From Nonomuraea endophytica (GTDB lineage: Bacteria > Actinomycetota > Actinomycetes > Streptosporangiales > Streptosporangiaceae): DNA of 64,000 nucleotides. The translations under genes and the position numbers were made by a program. Location: the NCBI RefSeq assembly GCF_014203235.1, contig NZ_JACHIN010000015.1:204432-268431 (forward strand). The letters run 5' to 3'. Each line of letters opens with the position of its first letter. Position 1 is the stretch's first letter. Shown here piece after piece: positions 1 to 8,810 of this stretch. The notes below the pieces were generated by a model. That model was given only the letters and a program-made list of their open reading frames with translations, did not search any database and was not told the origin of the DNA.

Positions 1-113
1 ACGCCGGCGAGCCCGGCGGGCTGCGCGGTCTGTCCCAGCGGCTGAGCGCGGCGGGCGGCACGCTGAGCGCCGGCGCCACCGACGGCGTCTACGTGCTGCG
101 GGCCGCGGTATGA
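1..113 (+). CDS. C-terminal fragment of a sensor histidine kinase
   Basis: These are the last 36 codons and the stop of a gene that begins outside the window. The residues GLRGLSQRLSAAGG followed by a short hydrophobic strand match the end of the GHKL ATPase domain in DesK/NarX-type kinases. The stop TGA at 111-113 overlaps the ATG of the response regulator at 110 (ATGA), so the two are translationally coupled and almost certainly form a cognate pair. The sensor part cannot be seen, so the stimulus is unknown. Confidence 0.75.
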   Translation, partial: AGEPGGLRGLSQRLSAAGGTLSAGATDGVYVLRAAV

Positions 114-709
114 CCACGCGTGTACTGCTCGCCGACGACGAACACCTGATCCGCGGCGCCCTGGCCGCCCTCCTCGACCTCGAGGACGGCATCGAGGTCG
201 TCGCCCAGGTAGGCCGCGGCGACGAGGTCGTCCCAGCGGTACGTGCCCACAACCCCGACGTCGCCGTCCTCGACATCGAGATGCCCGGAATGGACGGCCT
301 GACCGCGGCCGAGCAGATCAGCGACCAGTGCAAGATCGTCATCCTGACCAGCCTGGGCCGCCCCGGCTATCTGCGCCGCGCGATGGCCGCCGGAGTCAGC
401 GGCTTCCTGGGCAAGGACGCCTCCGCCGAAGAGCTGGCCATGGCCATCCGCAAGGTGATGGCCGGCGGCCGCTACCTGGACGCCGAACTGGCCGCCGCCG
501 CGATGGCCGCCGGCGACAGCCCCCTGACCGAACGCGAACGCGACGCCCTCCGCCTGGCCGGCGACGGCGCCCCCATCTCCCGCATCGCCACCGAACTCCA
601 CCTGACAGAAGGCACCGTCCGCAACTACCTGTCCAGCGCCATGACCAAACTCAACGCCCAGAACCGCCTGGAGGCCATCCGCACCGCCCAACGCATGGGC
701 TGGCTGTAG
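110..709 (+). CDS. NarL/DesR-type response regulator
   Basis: A 199-residue two-domain regulator. The receiver domain (about 1-120) has the acidic pair D9-D10, the phospho-acceptor D55 in VLDIEMPG, T80 and K102. The LuxR-type helix-turn-helix lies at about 135-195, with LTERER at its start and the recognition region around GTVRNYLSSAM. The family binds DNA as a phosphorylation-driven dimer. The receiver sequence and kinase type resemble the DesK/DesR systems that respond to membrane fluidity, but nothing nearby (no desaturase) confirms that role. Start ATG at 110 overlaps the kinase stop. Confidence 0.92.
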   Translation: MTTRVLLADDEHLIRGALAALLDLEDGIEVVAQVGRGDEVVPAVRAHNPDVAVLDIEMPGMDGLTAAEQISDQCKIVILTSLGRPGYLRRAMAAGVSGFLGKDASAEELAMAIRKVMAGGRYLDAELAAAAMAAGDSPLTERERDALRLAGDGAPISRIATELHLTEGTVRNYLSSAMTKLNAQNRLEAIRTAQRMGWL

Positions 710-726
710 CCCCGGTCCAAGGGTTG

Positions 727-903
727 ATGGCGCAGAATCCATGGCATGACGGTGATCGAGAAGTGCCTTGTGGCGGTCGCCACGAAGAATGGCCCGTGCC
801 CTGGGCCATGGCCGGCGGCCTGGCCGCGGGCATCGCCGCCGCGGCCGGGCTGCGGGCGCTGATCATCCGATGGCGCCGGGCGCCGATCGAGCCGCCCGCC
901 TAG
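727..903 (+). CDS. Possible small membrane protein (58 aa)
   Basis: An open frame of 58 codons follows the response regulator. After a polar N-terminus it has one hydrophobic stretch (about residues 26-47, rich in Ala/Gly/Leu) and then a basic cluster RWRR, the look of a single-pass membrane peptide with an inside-positive end. AAGGG lies just upstream of the ATG but the spacing is very short. A different ATG in another frame (746) also exists. The stop at 901-903 is one base from the convergent methyltransferase end. I do not recognise a family; it may not be expressed. Confidence 0.35.
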   Translation: MAQNPWHDGDREVPCGGRHEEWPVPWAMAGGLAAGIAAAAGLRALIIRWRRAPIEPPA

Positions 904-904
904 G

Positions 905-2155
905 TCACCGCTTGACCAGGAGGGCCACGCACTCCACGTGGTGGGTCATGGGGAAGGCGTCGAAGGCGCGGAGGTCGGTGAGGGGGTAGCCGCGTTCGTC
1001 CAGCCAGGCCAGGTCTCGGGCCAGGGTGGCCGGGTCGCAGGAGACGTAGACGATCCGGCTGGCTTCCAGGGAGGCTATGCGGTCCACCACCTCGCGGCCC
1101 AGGCCTGAGCGGGGTGGGTCGACGACGACCAGGTCGGCGCGTTCGATCTGGAAGCGGTCCAACGCCTCCTCCACCCGGCCTCGTTCCACTCTGGCCTGGG
1201 GGAGGTCGCGGAGGTTGCTGCGGGCGTCGCGGACGGCGGCGGCCTCCGACTCGAGGCCGAAGACGGCGCCCTCGTCGCCCACCCGCTCGGCCAGCGCGGC
1301 GGCGAACAGGCCCACGCCGCAATACAGGTCCAGGGCCCATTCGCCGGGTTCGGGCTGGCCGTAGGTGAGGACGGCGTCCAGGAGGGTTTCGGCGGCCCCG
1401 GGGTGCACCTGCCAGAAGCCGCTGCCCGTCACCCGGAACTCACGGTCGTCGGCCCGCTCGTGCAGGTTGCCCGAGCCGTGGCGGGCGTCGCTGCGGCCTC
1501 TGCCCTGGTTGACGAGGATGGAGGCGTGGGCCTCCAGGTCGGGGACGGCCACCGTGCGGCGCGGGCGGGGGGCGATGACGACGTTGCGTTCGCCGCTCGA
1601 CGACGCGATGACCTCCACGCCGGAGGCGCCCTTCCAGTTGTGCGCCTCGGCGCCCACCGCCTCCACCTCGGGGTGGGCGATGAGGCAGGCGTCGACGACC
1701 TCGATGTCGTGCGAGCGGTGGTGGCGGAAGCCGAGCTCGCCGTCGGGCGTGGCGGCGAACTGGACGCGGGTACGCCACCCGAGCCCGTCCCGCGCCCCGG
1801 GAACCTCCTCCACCACGATCTTGCGGTCGATCCCGGCCAGGCGGCGCAGCTGCTCGGCGACCACGTCGGCCTTCATGGCCCTCTGCGCCTCCAGCGTCGC
1901 GTGCTGCCAGTCGCACCCGCCGCACCGGCCGGGACCGGCGTACGGGCAGGGCGGCACGACCCGGTCGGGCGAGGCCTGGAGGATCTCGACGGCGTCGGCG
2001 CGCAGGAACCGGGTCGTCTCCTCGGTGACCCGGGCACGGACTCGCTCTCCGGGCAGTGCGTGGCGTACGAACACCACCCGCCCGTCATGGCGTGCCACGC
2101 ACCAGCCGCCATGCGCGACCGGGCCTACCGTCAGCTCGAGAGTTGCCTGTTCCAC
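905..2155 (-). CDS. Class I SAM-dependent RNA (uracil-5-)methyltransferase, TrmA/RumA family with TRAM domain
   Basis: 416 residues, GTG start. The N-terminal TRAM-like domain (about 5-60) is followed by cysteines C70, C78 and C81 (CPYAGPGRCGGC), which in RumA-type enzymes bind a [4Fe-4S] cluster. The SAM motif DLYCGVGLFA, the DPPRSG motif and the catalytic cysteine C373 in YVSCDPATLARDL follow, with the conserved glutamate in HHVEC near the end. These enzymes methylate C5 of uridine in tRNA or rRNA; which RNA is the target cannot be told. It is the counterpart of Rv2689c at the start of the conserved permease/TrkA block. Divergent from the gene at 2223. Confidence 0.93.
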   Translation of the reverse strand: MEQATLELTVGPVAHGGWCVARHDGRVVFVRHALPGERVRARVTEETTRFLRADAVEILQASPDRVVPPCPYAGPGRCGGCDWQHATLEAQRAMKADVVAEQLRRLAGIDRKIVVEEVPGARDGLGWRTRVQFAATPDGELGFRHHRSHDIEVVDACLIAHPEVEAVGAEAHNWKGASGVEVIASSSGERNVVIAPRPRRTVAVPDLEAHASILVNQGRGRSDARHGSGNLHERADDREFRVTGSGFWQVHPGAAETLLDAVLTYGQPEPGEWALDLYCGVGLFAAALAERVGDEGAVFGLESEAAAVRDARSNLRDLPQARVERGRVEEALDRFQIERADLVVVDPPRSGLGREVVDRIASLEASRIVYVSCDPATLARDLAWLDERGYPLTDLRAFDAFPMTHHVECVALLVKR

Positions 2156-2222
2156 AGCAATACAGCCTAGGCCCTCACCCGGCCGACTCCACCGAGCACC
2201 GCCTTAACTACGCTATGTAACC

Positions 2223-3869
2223 ATGCATGCGGGGCGGGTGGTGCGGCGGCGGCTCGGGTTCGGGGGCACGCTGGCCGCCACGCTGTTCTTCTGCGCCTCG
2301 CTCACCCCGACGCTGCTGCCCAGGCCGTGGCTCATGCAGGGCGCGATGGGCGGGGTCACCGGCATCATCGGCTACGCCGTGGGCGCGAGCCTGGGTGCGA
2401 TGGGACGGGCGCTGATCGGCTACCGGCCACCGGAGCGGTGGCGGGTGCTGGCCTGGCGGGTGCTGATCGTAGTCTGCGCGCTGCTGGCGGGCGTGACGCT
2501 GTGGTACAGCCTCGACTGGCAGGACGACCTGCGCGCGCTCATGGGGATGACCACGCGGATCACCTGGTTCCCGCCGGCGATCCTGGCGCTGAGCGTGGCG
2601 CTGTTCGTGCTCTTCCTGCTCCTGGCCCGGTCGGTACGGCTCGGCGGCCGCAAACTGATCACCTGGCTGGACCGCTTCGTCCCGGTGCCCATCGCCCAGG
2701 CCACCGGAATCGTCATCGTGGCCGCGGTCGTCGGCATCCTGGCCAACGACGTGCTGTTCTCGGGGTTCGTCAACACGGTCAACGACGCCTCGTCGGTCGC
2801 CAACGGCACCACCGATCCCGGGATTCGGCGGCCGGGTTCGGCGAAGGTGTCCGGCGGCGAGGGTTCGCTGGTGGGCTGGGAATCCCTGGGCCGCGAGGGC
2901 CGCAACTTCACCGGGACCGCGATCGCGACGCCACGGCTGCGCGCCTTCTCCGGCAAGCGGCCGGCCGAGCCGATCCGGGTCTACGTGGGCCTGCAGGCGG
3001 CGCCCACACCGGCGGCCCAGGCGGCGCTGGCCGTACGGGAGCTGGAAAGGACGGGCGCGTTCGCGCGCCCGGTACTCGCGGTGCTCGGGACGACGGGCAC
3101 CGGCTGGGTGGACGAGCAGATCGCCGACAGCCTGGAGTACATGTACAACGGCGACAGCGCGATGGTCGCCCTGCAGTACTCCTACCTGCCGAGCTGGGTG
3201 TCGTTCCTGGTGGACCGCGGCAAGGCGGCGCGGGCGGGCAAGGAGCTGTTCGACGCGGTGCGAGCCCGGTGGGAACGGCTGCCGCCGGGCGAGCGGCCGC
3301 TGCTGGTCCTGTCAGGGGAGAGCCTGGGCAGCTTCGAGCTCGAAGGCGCCTTCCGCGACCTCGAGGATCTGGCGGCCAGGGCCGACGGGGCGTTGTTCGT
3401 GGGGCCGCCGGACGCCAACCCGATCTGGCGGGCGGTGACCGCGGGGCGCGAGCCGGACAGCCCGGTGTGGCGGCCGGTGTACGAGCAGGGCAGGACGGTG
3501 CGCTTCGGGCAGTACCCGGACGACCTGTCCTGGCCGCCGGGGCCGTGGGCGCGGCCGCGCGTGGTGTACCTGCAGAACGCCTCCGACCCGGTCGTGTGGT
3601 GGTCGACCGACCTCATCTACGCCAAGCCGGAGTGGCTGACCCCGCCGCGCGGGCCGGACGTCAACCCGCAGATGAACTGGTTCCCGCTGGTGACGTTCTG
3701 GCAGGTGCTGGGCGACATGTCGGTCGCGCTGAACGTGCCCGCCGGGCACGGCCACGTCTACGGCGCGAACGTGGTGGAAGGCTGGGCGGCCATCGCCGCG
3801 CCGGACGGCTGGAGCGCCGCCGACACCGCCCGCCTGCACGCGCTGATCAGCGCTCCTTCTTCCCCGTGA
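2223..3869 (+). CDS. Membrane-anchored alpha/beta-hydrolase (Abhydrolase_9 family)
   Basis: 548 residues. The first 190 residues hold about five hydrophobic helices (for example near 16-33, 77-95, 118-136 and 157-178) and correspond to the Abhydrolase_9 N-terminal membrane domain. The soluble C-terminal half has the nucleophile elbow SGESLGSF with S367. Family members are found mainly in actinobacteria; substrates are not established. The ATG at 2223 is preceded by TACGCT about 16 bases upstream, compatible with a very short leader. Its 3' end overlaps the convergent APC permease by 23 bp. Confidence 0.88.
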   Translation: MHAGRVVRRRLGFGGTLAATLFFCASLTPTLLPRPWLMQGAMGGVTGIIGYAVGASLGAMGRALIGYRPPERWRVLAWRVLIVVCALLAGVTLWYSLDWQDDLRALMGMTTRITWFPPAILALSVALFVLFLLLARSVRLGGRKLITWLDRFVPVPIAQATGIVIVAAVVGILANDVLFSGFVNTVNDASSVANGTTDPGIRRPGSAKVSGGEGSLVGWESLGREGRNFTGTAIATPRLRAFSGKRPAEPIRVYVGLQAAPTPAAQAALAVRELERTGAFARPVLAVLGTTGTGWVDEQIADSLEYMYNGDSAMVALQYSYLPSWVSFLVDRGKAARAGKELFDAVRARWERLPPGERPLLVLSGESLGSFELEGAFRDLEDLAARADGALFVGPPDANPIWRAVTAGREPDSPVWRPVYEQGRTVRFGQYPDDLSWPPGPWARPRVVYLQNASDPVVWWSTDLIYAKPEWLTPPRGPDVNPQMNWFPLVTFWQVLGDMSVALNVPAGHGHVYGANVVEGWAAIAAPDGWSAADTARLHALISAPSSP

Positions 3870-5889
3870 GCCGCTCGTCCTCGACGCCGTGGTGCCAGGG
3901 ACGGCGCACGGAACCCGGCGCGAACGGCTCGGGACGGCCCGTGAGCCGGTCGGAGGAGTGCAGCTGCCACGGGACGCTGGTCACCATCACGCCCGGCTTG
4001 AACAGCAGGCGCGCCTTGAGCCGCAGCGCGCTCTGGTTGTGGAGCAGGTGCTCCCACCAGTGGCCGACGACGTACTCGGGGATGAAGACGGTGATGACGT
4101 CGCGGGGCGAACGGCGGCGCAGCGTCTTGACGTAGTCGAGAACGGGCTGGGTGATCTCCCGGTAGGGAGAGTCGAGCATCTTCAGCGGGACCGGGATGCC
4201 CCGCCGTTCCCAATCCTCCTGCAGGCGGCGGGCCTCGTCGCCCTCGACTCCGACGGTGATGGCCTCCAGCGTGGACGGGCGGGTGGCGCGGGCGTAGGCG
4301 AGGGCGCGCATGGTCGGCTTGTGCACCTTGGAGACGAGCACGATCGCGTGGTTGCGGGCCGGGAGCATCGACGGGTCGTACTCCTCGGTGATCTCCAGCT
4401 CGGCGGCGACGTTGTCGTAGTGGCGGCGGATCGCCTTCATCATCAGGAACAGGATCGGCATCGCGATGCACACGATCCACGCGCCGACCAGGAACTTCGT
4501 CAGCAGCACCACGATCAGCACCAGGCCGGTCATAATGCCGCCGAAGAAGTTGATCGTCCGCGAGCGGTGCATCTGGTGGCGTACCCGCGGATCGGTCTCG
4601 GTCTTCAGGTGGCGCGTCCAGTGGATGACCATGCCGGTCTGGCTGAGCGTGAAGGAGACGAAGACGCCCACGATGTACAAGTTGAGCAGGCGGCTCACGT
4701 CCGCCTGGAACCCCCACAGCAGCAGGCAGGCGCCCAGCGCCAGGATGACGATGCCGTTGGAGAAGGCCAGCCGGTCGCCGCGGGTGTGCAGCTGGCGCGG
4801 CAGGTAGCGGTCCTGGGCCAGGATCGAGCCCAGCACCGGGAAGCCGTTGAAGGCGGTGTTGGCCGCCAGGAACAGGATCAGCGCGGTCACCGCCGAGATC
4901 ACCACGAACAGCACCGAGCCGCTGCCGAAGACCGCGTCGGCCACCTGGGAGATGATCGGCTGCTGGTAGTAGCCCTCGCCGGCCGGCTTGCCGTCGATGA
5001 GGATGTCCAGCGCCGGATGCTCCGACACCTTCACGCCGGAGACCAGGCCGAGCGCGATGATGCCGCCGAACATCGTGATCGCGACCAGGCCCATCATGAG
5101 CAGCGTGGTGGCGGCGTTCTTGCTCTTGGGCTTGCGGAAGGCGGGCACGCCGTTGCTGATGGCCTCGACGCCGGTGAGGGCGGCGCAGCCGGAGGAGAAG
5201 GCCCGCAGGATCAGGAAGGCGGCGGCGAAGGAGGTCAGGTTCGTCTGCTCGGCCACGATCCCGTAGTCGGCGGTGGGGGCCTTGATGTCGTCGCCGAGGA
5301 CCAGCAGCCGGATGCCGCCCCAGACGATCATGCCGATGACCGCGGCCATGAACGCGTAGGTCGGGATGGCGAAGGCGGCGCCCGACTCCCTGATGCCGCG
5401 CAGGTTGACGACGGTGAGCAGAATGACGATGACGATGGCGACCATGGGCTTGTGCTCGGCCACGAACGGCACCGTCGCGCCCACGTAGTCGACGCCGTTG
5501 GCGACCGAGACGGCCACCGTCAGCACGTAGTCGACCATGAGCGCGCTGGCCACGGTCAGGCCGGCGTTCTTGCCGAGGTTCGTGGTGGCGACCTCGTAGT
5601 CGCCGCCGCCGCTGGGGTAGGCGTGGACGTTCTGCCGGTAGGAGGCGACGACCGTGAGCATCACGATGACGACCGCGATGGCCACCCAGGGACTGAAGTG
5701 GTAGAACGACACACCTGCCAGCGAAAGGATGACCAGAATCTCCTGTGGCGCGTAGGCCACCGAGGACAGGGCGTCACTCGCGAACACGGGGAGTGCGATG
5801 CGCTTGGGAAGCAACTGTTCATGCAGCTGACCGCTGCGCAGCGCCCTGCCGACCAGGACGCGTTTGAGGAGATCCGTTACCTTCGCCAC
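3847..5889 (-). CDS. APC-family permease (possible K+ or amino-acid transporter)
   Basis: 680 residues with about twelve hydrophobic segments over residues 30-480 and a cytosolic C-terminal domain of about 190 residues. The N-terminus FASDALSSVAYAPQE is typical of the actinobacterial APC permeases that sit beside paired TrkA genes (Rv2690c type). It starts about 100 bp from the divergent trkA pair, and this constant association suggests control by those RCK proteins or a role in ion homeostasis. The substrate is not known from sequence. The C-terminal region resembles the soluble domain of similar permeases and may be regulatory. Confidence 0.9.
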   Translation of the reverse strand: MAKVTDLLKRVLVGRALRSGQLHEQLLPKRIALPVFASDALSSVAYAPQEILVILSLAGVSFYHFSPWVAIAVVIVMLTVVASYRQNVHAYPSGGGDYEVATTNLGKNAGLTVASALMVDYVLTVAVSVANGVDYVGATVPFVAEHKPMVAIVIVILLTVVNLRGIRESGAAFAIPTYAFMAAVIGMIVWGGIRLLVLGDDIKAPTADYGIVAEQTNLTSFAAAFLILRAFSSGCAALTGVEAISNGVPAFRKPKSKNAATTLLMMGLVAITMFGGIIALGLVSGVKVSEHPALDILIDGKPAGEGYYQQPIISQVADAVFGSGSVLFVVISAVTALILFLAANTAFNGFPVLGSILAQDRYLPRQLHTRGDRLAFSNGIVILALGACLLLWGFQADVSRLLNLYIVGVFVSFTLSQTGMVIHWTRHLKTETDPRVRHQMHRSRTINFFGGIMTGLVLIVVLLTKFLVGAWIVCIAMPILFLMMKAIRRHYDNVAAELEITEEYDPSMLPARNHAIVLVSKVHKPTMRALAYARATRPSTLEAITVGVEGDEARRLQEDWERRGIPVPLKMLDSPYREITQPVLDYVKTLRRRSPRDVITVFIPEYVVGHWWEHLLHNQSALRLKARLLFKPGVMVTSVPWQLHSSDRLTGRPEPFAPGSVRRPWHHGVEDERLTGKKER

Positions 5890-5991
5890 GTAAACCGATG
5901 CTAGCCCTCTCCTCGCGCCCGACAGTTACGGCGCTCCCTTATCAGGCCATACTGATACACGAGACCTGCCAAACCGCGGACGGCGGAGAGT

Positions 5992-6657
5992 ATGCATATA
6001 GTGATCATGGGCTGTGGCCGGGTGGGGTCGACCATCGCCCACATCCTTGAGGACAACGGCCACTCGGTCGCGATCATCGACCGGGACCCGCAGGCGTTCC
6101 GCCGACTGCGCGCCGGATTCCGCGGCCGCCGCGTCACCGGCGTCGGCTTCGACCGCGACGTCCTCATCGAGGCCGGCATCGAGTCGGCCGCCGCCTACGT
6201 GGCGGTCTCCAGCGGAGACAACTCCAACATCATCTCCGCCCGCGTCGCCCGCGAGACGTTCGGCGTCGACAACGTCGTCGCCCGCATCTACGACTCCCGC
6301 CGGGCCGAGATCTACCAGCGGCTCGGCATCCCCACGGTCGCCACCGTGCGCTGGACCGCCGACCAGATCCTGCGCCGCGTCCTGCCCGAGGGCGCCGAAC
6401 CCCTCTGGCGCGACCCCACCGGCACCGTCATCCTCGCCGAGGTCACGGTGAACGCCGCCTGGGTCGGCACCCGAGTCGTCCACCTCGAAGAGCAGGCCGG
6501 GGCCCGGATCGCGTTCGTCAACCGCATGGGCGAGGCGCTGGTCGTCAAGCGCGAGACCATGGTCCAGGAAGGCGACATCCTGCACGTCATCGCCGCAGAA
6601 AACGACATGGACCGGATCAACAAGGTGCTCGCCGCGGCGCCGGAACAGGACCACTGA
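5992..6657 (+). CDS. trkA: TrkA-family potassium uptake regulator (first of a pair)
   Basis: 221 residues. The N-terminal RCK_N Rossmann domain carries the nucleotide-binding loop GCGRVGS at residues 4-10 and the acidic end of strand 2 in IIDRD. RCK_C lies at about 135-217. TrkA proteins bind NAD(H) or ATP and gate Trk/Ktr K+ channels; here no TrkH or KtrB is adjacent, only the divergent APC permease. It corresponds to mycobacterial CeoB. The start ATG has GGAG a few bases upstream. The stop overlaps the next ATG by one base (TGATG), so both TrkA proteins are probably made together and may form a heteromeric ring. Confidence 0.93.
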   Translation: MHIVIMGCGRVGSTIAHILEDNGHSVAIIDRDPQAFRRLRAGFRGRRVTGVGFDRDVLIEAGIESAAAYVAVSSGDNSNIISARVARETFGVDNVVARIYDSRRAEIYQRLGIPTVATVRWTADQILRRVLPEGAEPLWRDPTGTVILAEVTVNAAWVGTRVVHLEEQAGARIAFVNRMGEALVVKRETMVQEGDILHVIAAENDMDRINKVLAAAPEQDH

Positions 6658-7316
6658 TGCGCGTCGCCATCGCCGGCGCCGGAGCCGTCGGCCGCTCCAT
6701 CGCCGCCGAGCTCCTGGAGAACGGCCACGAGGTCCTGCTCATCGACATCGACCCCAAGGCCATCAAGATCGACACGGTGCCTCGCGCCGAATGGCTGCTC
6801 GCCGACGCCTGCGAGATCTCCTCCCTCGACGAGGCCGGCCTCAACAACTGCCACGTCGTCGTCGCCTCCTCCGGAGACGACAAGGTCAACCTCGTGGTCT
6901 CACTGCTGGCCAAGACCGAGTACGGCGTGCCGCGCGTCGTGGCCCGCATCAACCACCCGTCGAACGAGTGGCTGTTCAACGAGTCCTGGGGCGTGGACGT
7001 CGCCGTCTCCACCCCGCGCCTGCTGTCCGCGCTGGTGGAAGAGGCGGTGAGCGTGGGCGATCTGGTGAGGTTGATGACGTTCCGCCAGGGGCAGGCGAAC
7101 CTGGTCGAGCTCACCCTGGCCGACGACGCCCCCGTGGTGGGCCAGCGCGCCGGCTCGGTCCCCTGGCCCACGGATTCCGCCCTGGTCGCCATCCTCCGCG
7201 AGGGCCGCGTCCTGGTCCCCACCGCCGACGACCCGCTTGAGGCGGGCGACGAGCTCCTCTTCGTCGCCAGCCAGGAGGTCGAGCAGGATCTCGCACATCT
7301 GCTGTCCTCCCACTGA
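6657..7316 (+). CDS. trkA: TrkA-family potassium uptake regulator (second of a pair)
   Basis: 219 residues, equivalent to mycobacterial CeoC. The Rossmann loop GAGAVGR lies at residues 6-12 and strand 2 ends in LIDIDP. RCK_C spans roughly 130-215. It differs enough from its upstream neighbour to be an old duplication rather than a recent one. Start is fixed by the TGATG overlap with the first gene. Downstream there is no convincing terminator but a run of three 18-bp tandem repeats and a large inverted-repeat element. Confidence 0.93.
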   Translation: MRVAIAGAGAVGRSIAAELLENGHEVLLIDIDPKAIKIDTVPRAEWLLADACEISSLDEAGLNNCHVVVASSGDDKVNLVVSLLAKTEYGVPRVVARINHPSNEWLFNESWGVDVAVSTPRLLSALVEEAVSVGDLVRLMTFRQGQANLVELTLADDAPVVGQRAGSVPWPTDSALVAILREGRVLVPTADDPLEAGDELLFVASQEVEQDLAHLLSSH

Positions 7317-7320
7317 CTTT

Positions 7321-7374
7321 CCGTTCAAGCCGCACCATCCGCTCAAGCGCCACGATCCGCTCAAGCGCCACCAT
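7321..7374. repeat. Three tandem 18-bp repeats
   Basis: Three adjoining copies of CCGCTCAAGCGCCACCAT (the first copy diverged at a few positions) start four bases after the trkA stop. They lie in the non-coding gap between the second trkA and the DUF3159 gene and immediately precede the inverted-repeat element. Confidence 0.9.
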
Positions 7375-7376
7375 CC

Positions 7377-7662
7377 GTTACGGCAAGCCCCAGCCACCCC
7401 CACCCACCGCACGTGGCCGGCCTCTGTCCAGGGAAACGGCCGTCCAGCGTGCGTGGCGGGCCAACATAACGCCCGCCACGAACCCGGCTACCGCTGAAAA
7501 GCACACGTACCGGGGCAACCCCAGCCCGGGGTTCCCGGAGGCAGCGTCAGGTGGCCGGCGGGGCGGTCGTAGCGGCGGCCGGCCATGCACGCTGGACGAC
7601 CGTTCCCCTGGACGGGGCCCGGCCCTGTGCGGCGGGTGGGGGTGGCTGGGGCTTGCCGTAAC
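7377..7662. repeat. Inverted-repeat element with about 86-bp arms
   Basis: The arm at 7377-7462 starts GTTACGGCAAGCCCCAGCC. The arm at 7577-7662 is its reverse complement with ten mismatches in 86 positions, about 88 % identity. The 114 bases between the arms have no convincing gene. Together they fill most of the 409-bp gap 7317-7725, for which I see no other content. A related single arm occurs at 49114-49204, so this is a dispersed repeat, perhaps MITE-like. No flanking target duplication is evident. Confidence 0.8.
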
Positions 7663-7725
7663 AGAAAACAGCCAGAAAGAACCGCAACCCACCCCGAGCC
7701 GCGCACACCGATCAGAAAAAGAAGA

Positions 7726-8388
7726 TCACGCCACAGATGGCTTAATGGGCGTGCGGCCGCGGCCGAGGAGCCAGAGCATGGCGCCGAGGGCGGCGACCTG
7801 GAGGGGCCAGCCCATCAGGATCTTGGTGATGCCCAGCGCGGCCACCGCCTCGTCCCCCCCATACACGTAGACGGGCAGCTGCACCGCCACCCGCACCACG
7901 CACGGCAGCATCAGCAGCCACGTCAGCCGCGTGCACAGCCGCACGATCCCCGGGTCCTTGTGCCAGGCCGTCGGGTCGCCCGTGACCGAGCCGATGAGGA
8001 AGCCGACGACCGGCCAGCGGGTGACGATCGAGATGAGCATCGCCACCGAGTAGCCGGCGTTCCACAGGATTCCGGGGAGAAAGTACGCCTTCGCGTCGCC
8101 CGAGCGACTGGCGAAGAAGGCGCCGATGGCGATGCCGATGAGGCTGTTGATCACGAACTGTGGCGTGGAGCGCTGCACGAGGCGCGCCACGAGCAGCAGC
8201 ACCGCCAGCGCGATGCTGACGATGAGCGAGGTCTTCAGCTGCTCCGTGGTGATCCACGTGACGGTGAAGGCGATCGTGGGCACCGCTGCCTCGATCATGC
8301 CACGCACGCCGCCCAGCGCCTTGCCGAGCTGGGCGCGGACCGCCGACTCGACGGTGTCGTGGGCGACTTCCTCGGCCTCGGCACTCAC
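7726..8388 (-). CDS. DUF3159 family membrane protein
   Basis: 220 residues, GTG start. Five or so hydrophobic segments occupy about residues 28-195, and a conserved core (QLGKALGGVRGMIEAAVPT, then FINSL/FFASRSGDAK-like segments) identifies DUF3159. The function of the family is not established. It is the equivalent of Rv2693c in the trkA-to-dut block. Its start lies four bases downstream of the OB-fold gene stop, so it is probably the last gene of a dut-ward operon read on the minus strand. Confidence 0.9.
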   Translation of the reverse strand: MSAEAEEVAHDTVESAVRAQLGKALGGVRGMIEAAVPTIAFTVTWITTEQLKTSLIVSIALAVLLLVARLVQRSTPQFVINSLIGIAIGAFFASRSGDAKAYFLPGILWNAGYSVAMLISIVTRWPVVGFLIGSVTGDPTAWHKDPGIVRLCTRLTWLLMLPCVVRVAVQLPVYVYGGDEAVAALGITKILMGWPLQVAALGAMLWLLGRGRTPIKPSVA

Positions 8389-8392
8389 CTGA

Positions 8393-8782
8393 TCAGCTCC
8401 CTGGACGCAGTTCGTATCGTGGATTGAACATCACCTTGCGCCCGTCCTGCATGCTGACCAGGCCCTCGGCCTTGACGATGCGTCCGGGTTCGATGCCCGC
8501 GATCCTGCGGCGGCCGAGCCAGACGAGGTCGATCACGTCGGACCCGTCATACAGCTCGGCCTCCAGCGCGGGCGCCCCACCGCGGGGACGCAACGTCACG
8601 GTACGTAGCGTACCGGCTACGCAGAAGCGGCGTCGGCCGCCGCACCTGACGATGGGAGTGGCGCCGGCCTGGTCGGCGTCCTCCCGCAGCTCCTGAGCTT
8701 CGATCTCGGACTGCGGGGAGGCAAGCCGGCTGAAGAAGCCGCGCAATCCGCCGCGTTTGTGGGGCTCTGCCGTACTCGTCAT
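8393..8782 (-). CDS. OB-fold nucleic acid-binding domain protein
   Basis: 129 residues, ATG start. The C-terminal 75 residues hold the beta-barrel pattern of the OB fold (AGTLRTVTLRPRGG, LEAELYDGSDVIDLVWLGRR, IVKAEGLVSMQDGRKVMFNPRYEL). The N-terminus is basic and partly disordered. It corresponds to Rv2694c. A direct role in nucleic-acid binding is inferred from the fold only. It lies between DUF3159 (4-bp gap) and DUF3710 (28-bp gap), suggesting one transcript. Confidence 0.88.
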   Translation of the reverse strand: MTSTAEPHKRGGLRGFFSRLASPQSEIEAQELREDADQAGATPIVRCGGRRRFCVAGTLRTVTLRPRGGAPALEAELYDGSDVIDLVWLGRRRIAGIEPGRIVKAEGLVSMQDGRKVMFNPRYELRPGS

Positions 8783-8810
8783 GATGACTCAGCTTATGTG
8801 ATGAGAGGCG

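Noticed and set aside
1077..2207. Large frames on the plus strand opposite the methyltransferase
   Set aside because: High-G+C mirror frames; the minus-strand reading carries all the family motifs.
7585..8427. Plus-strand frame across the inverted-repeat element and the DUF3159 gene
   Set aside because: Shadow of the DUF3159 gene; its composition is Arg/His/Asp-rich without motifs.
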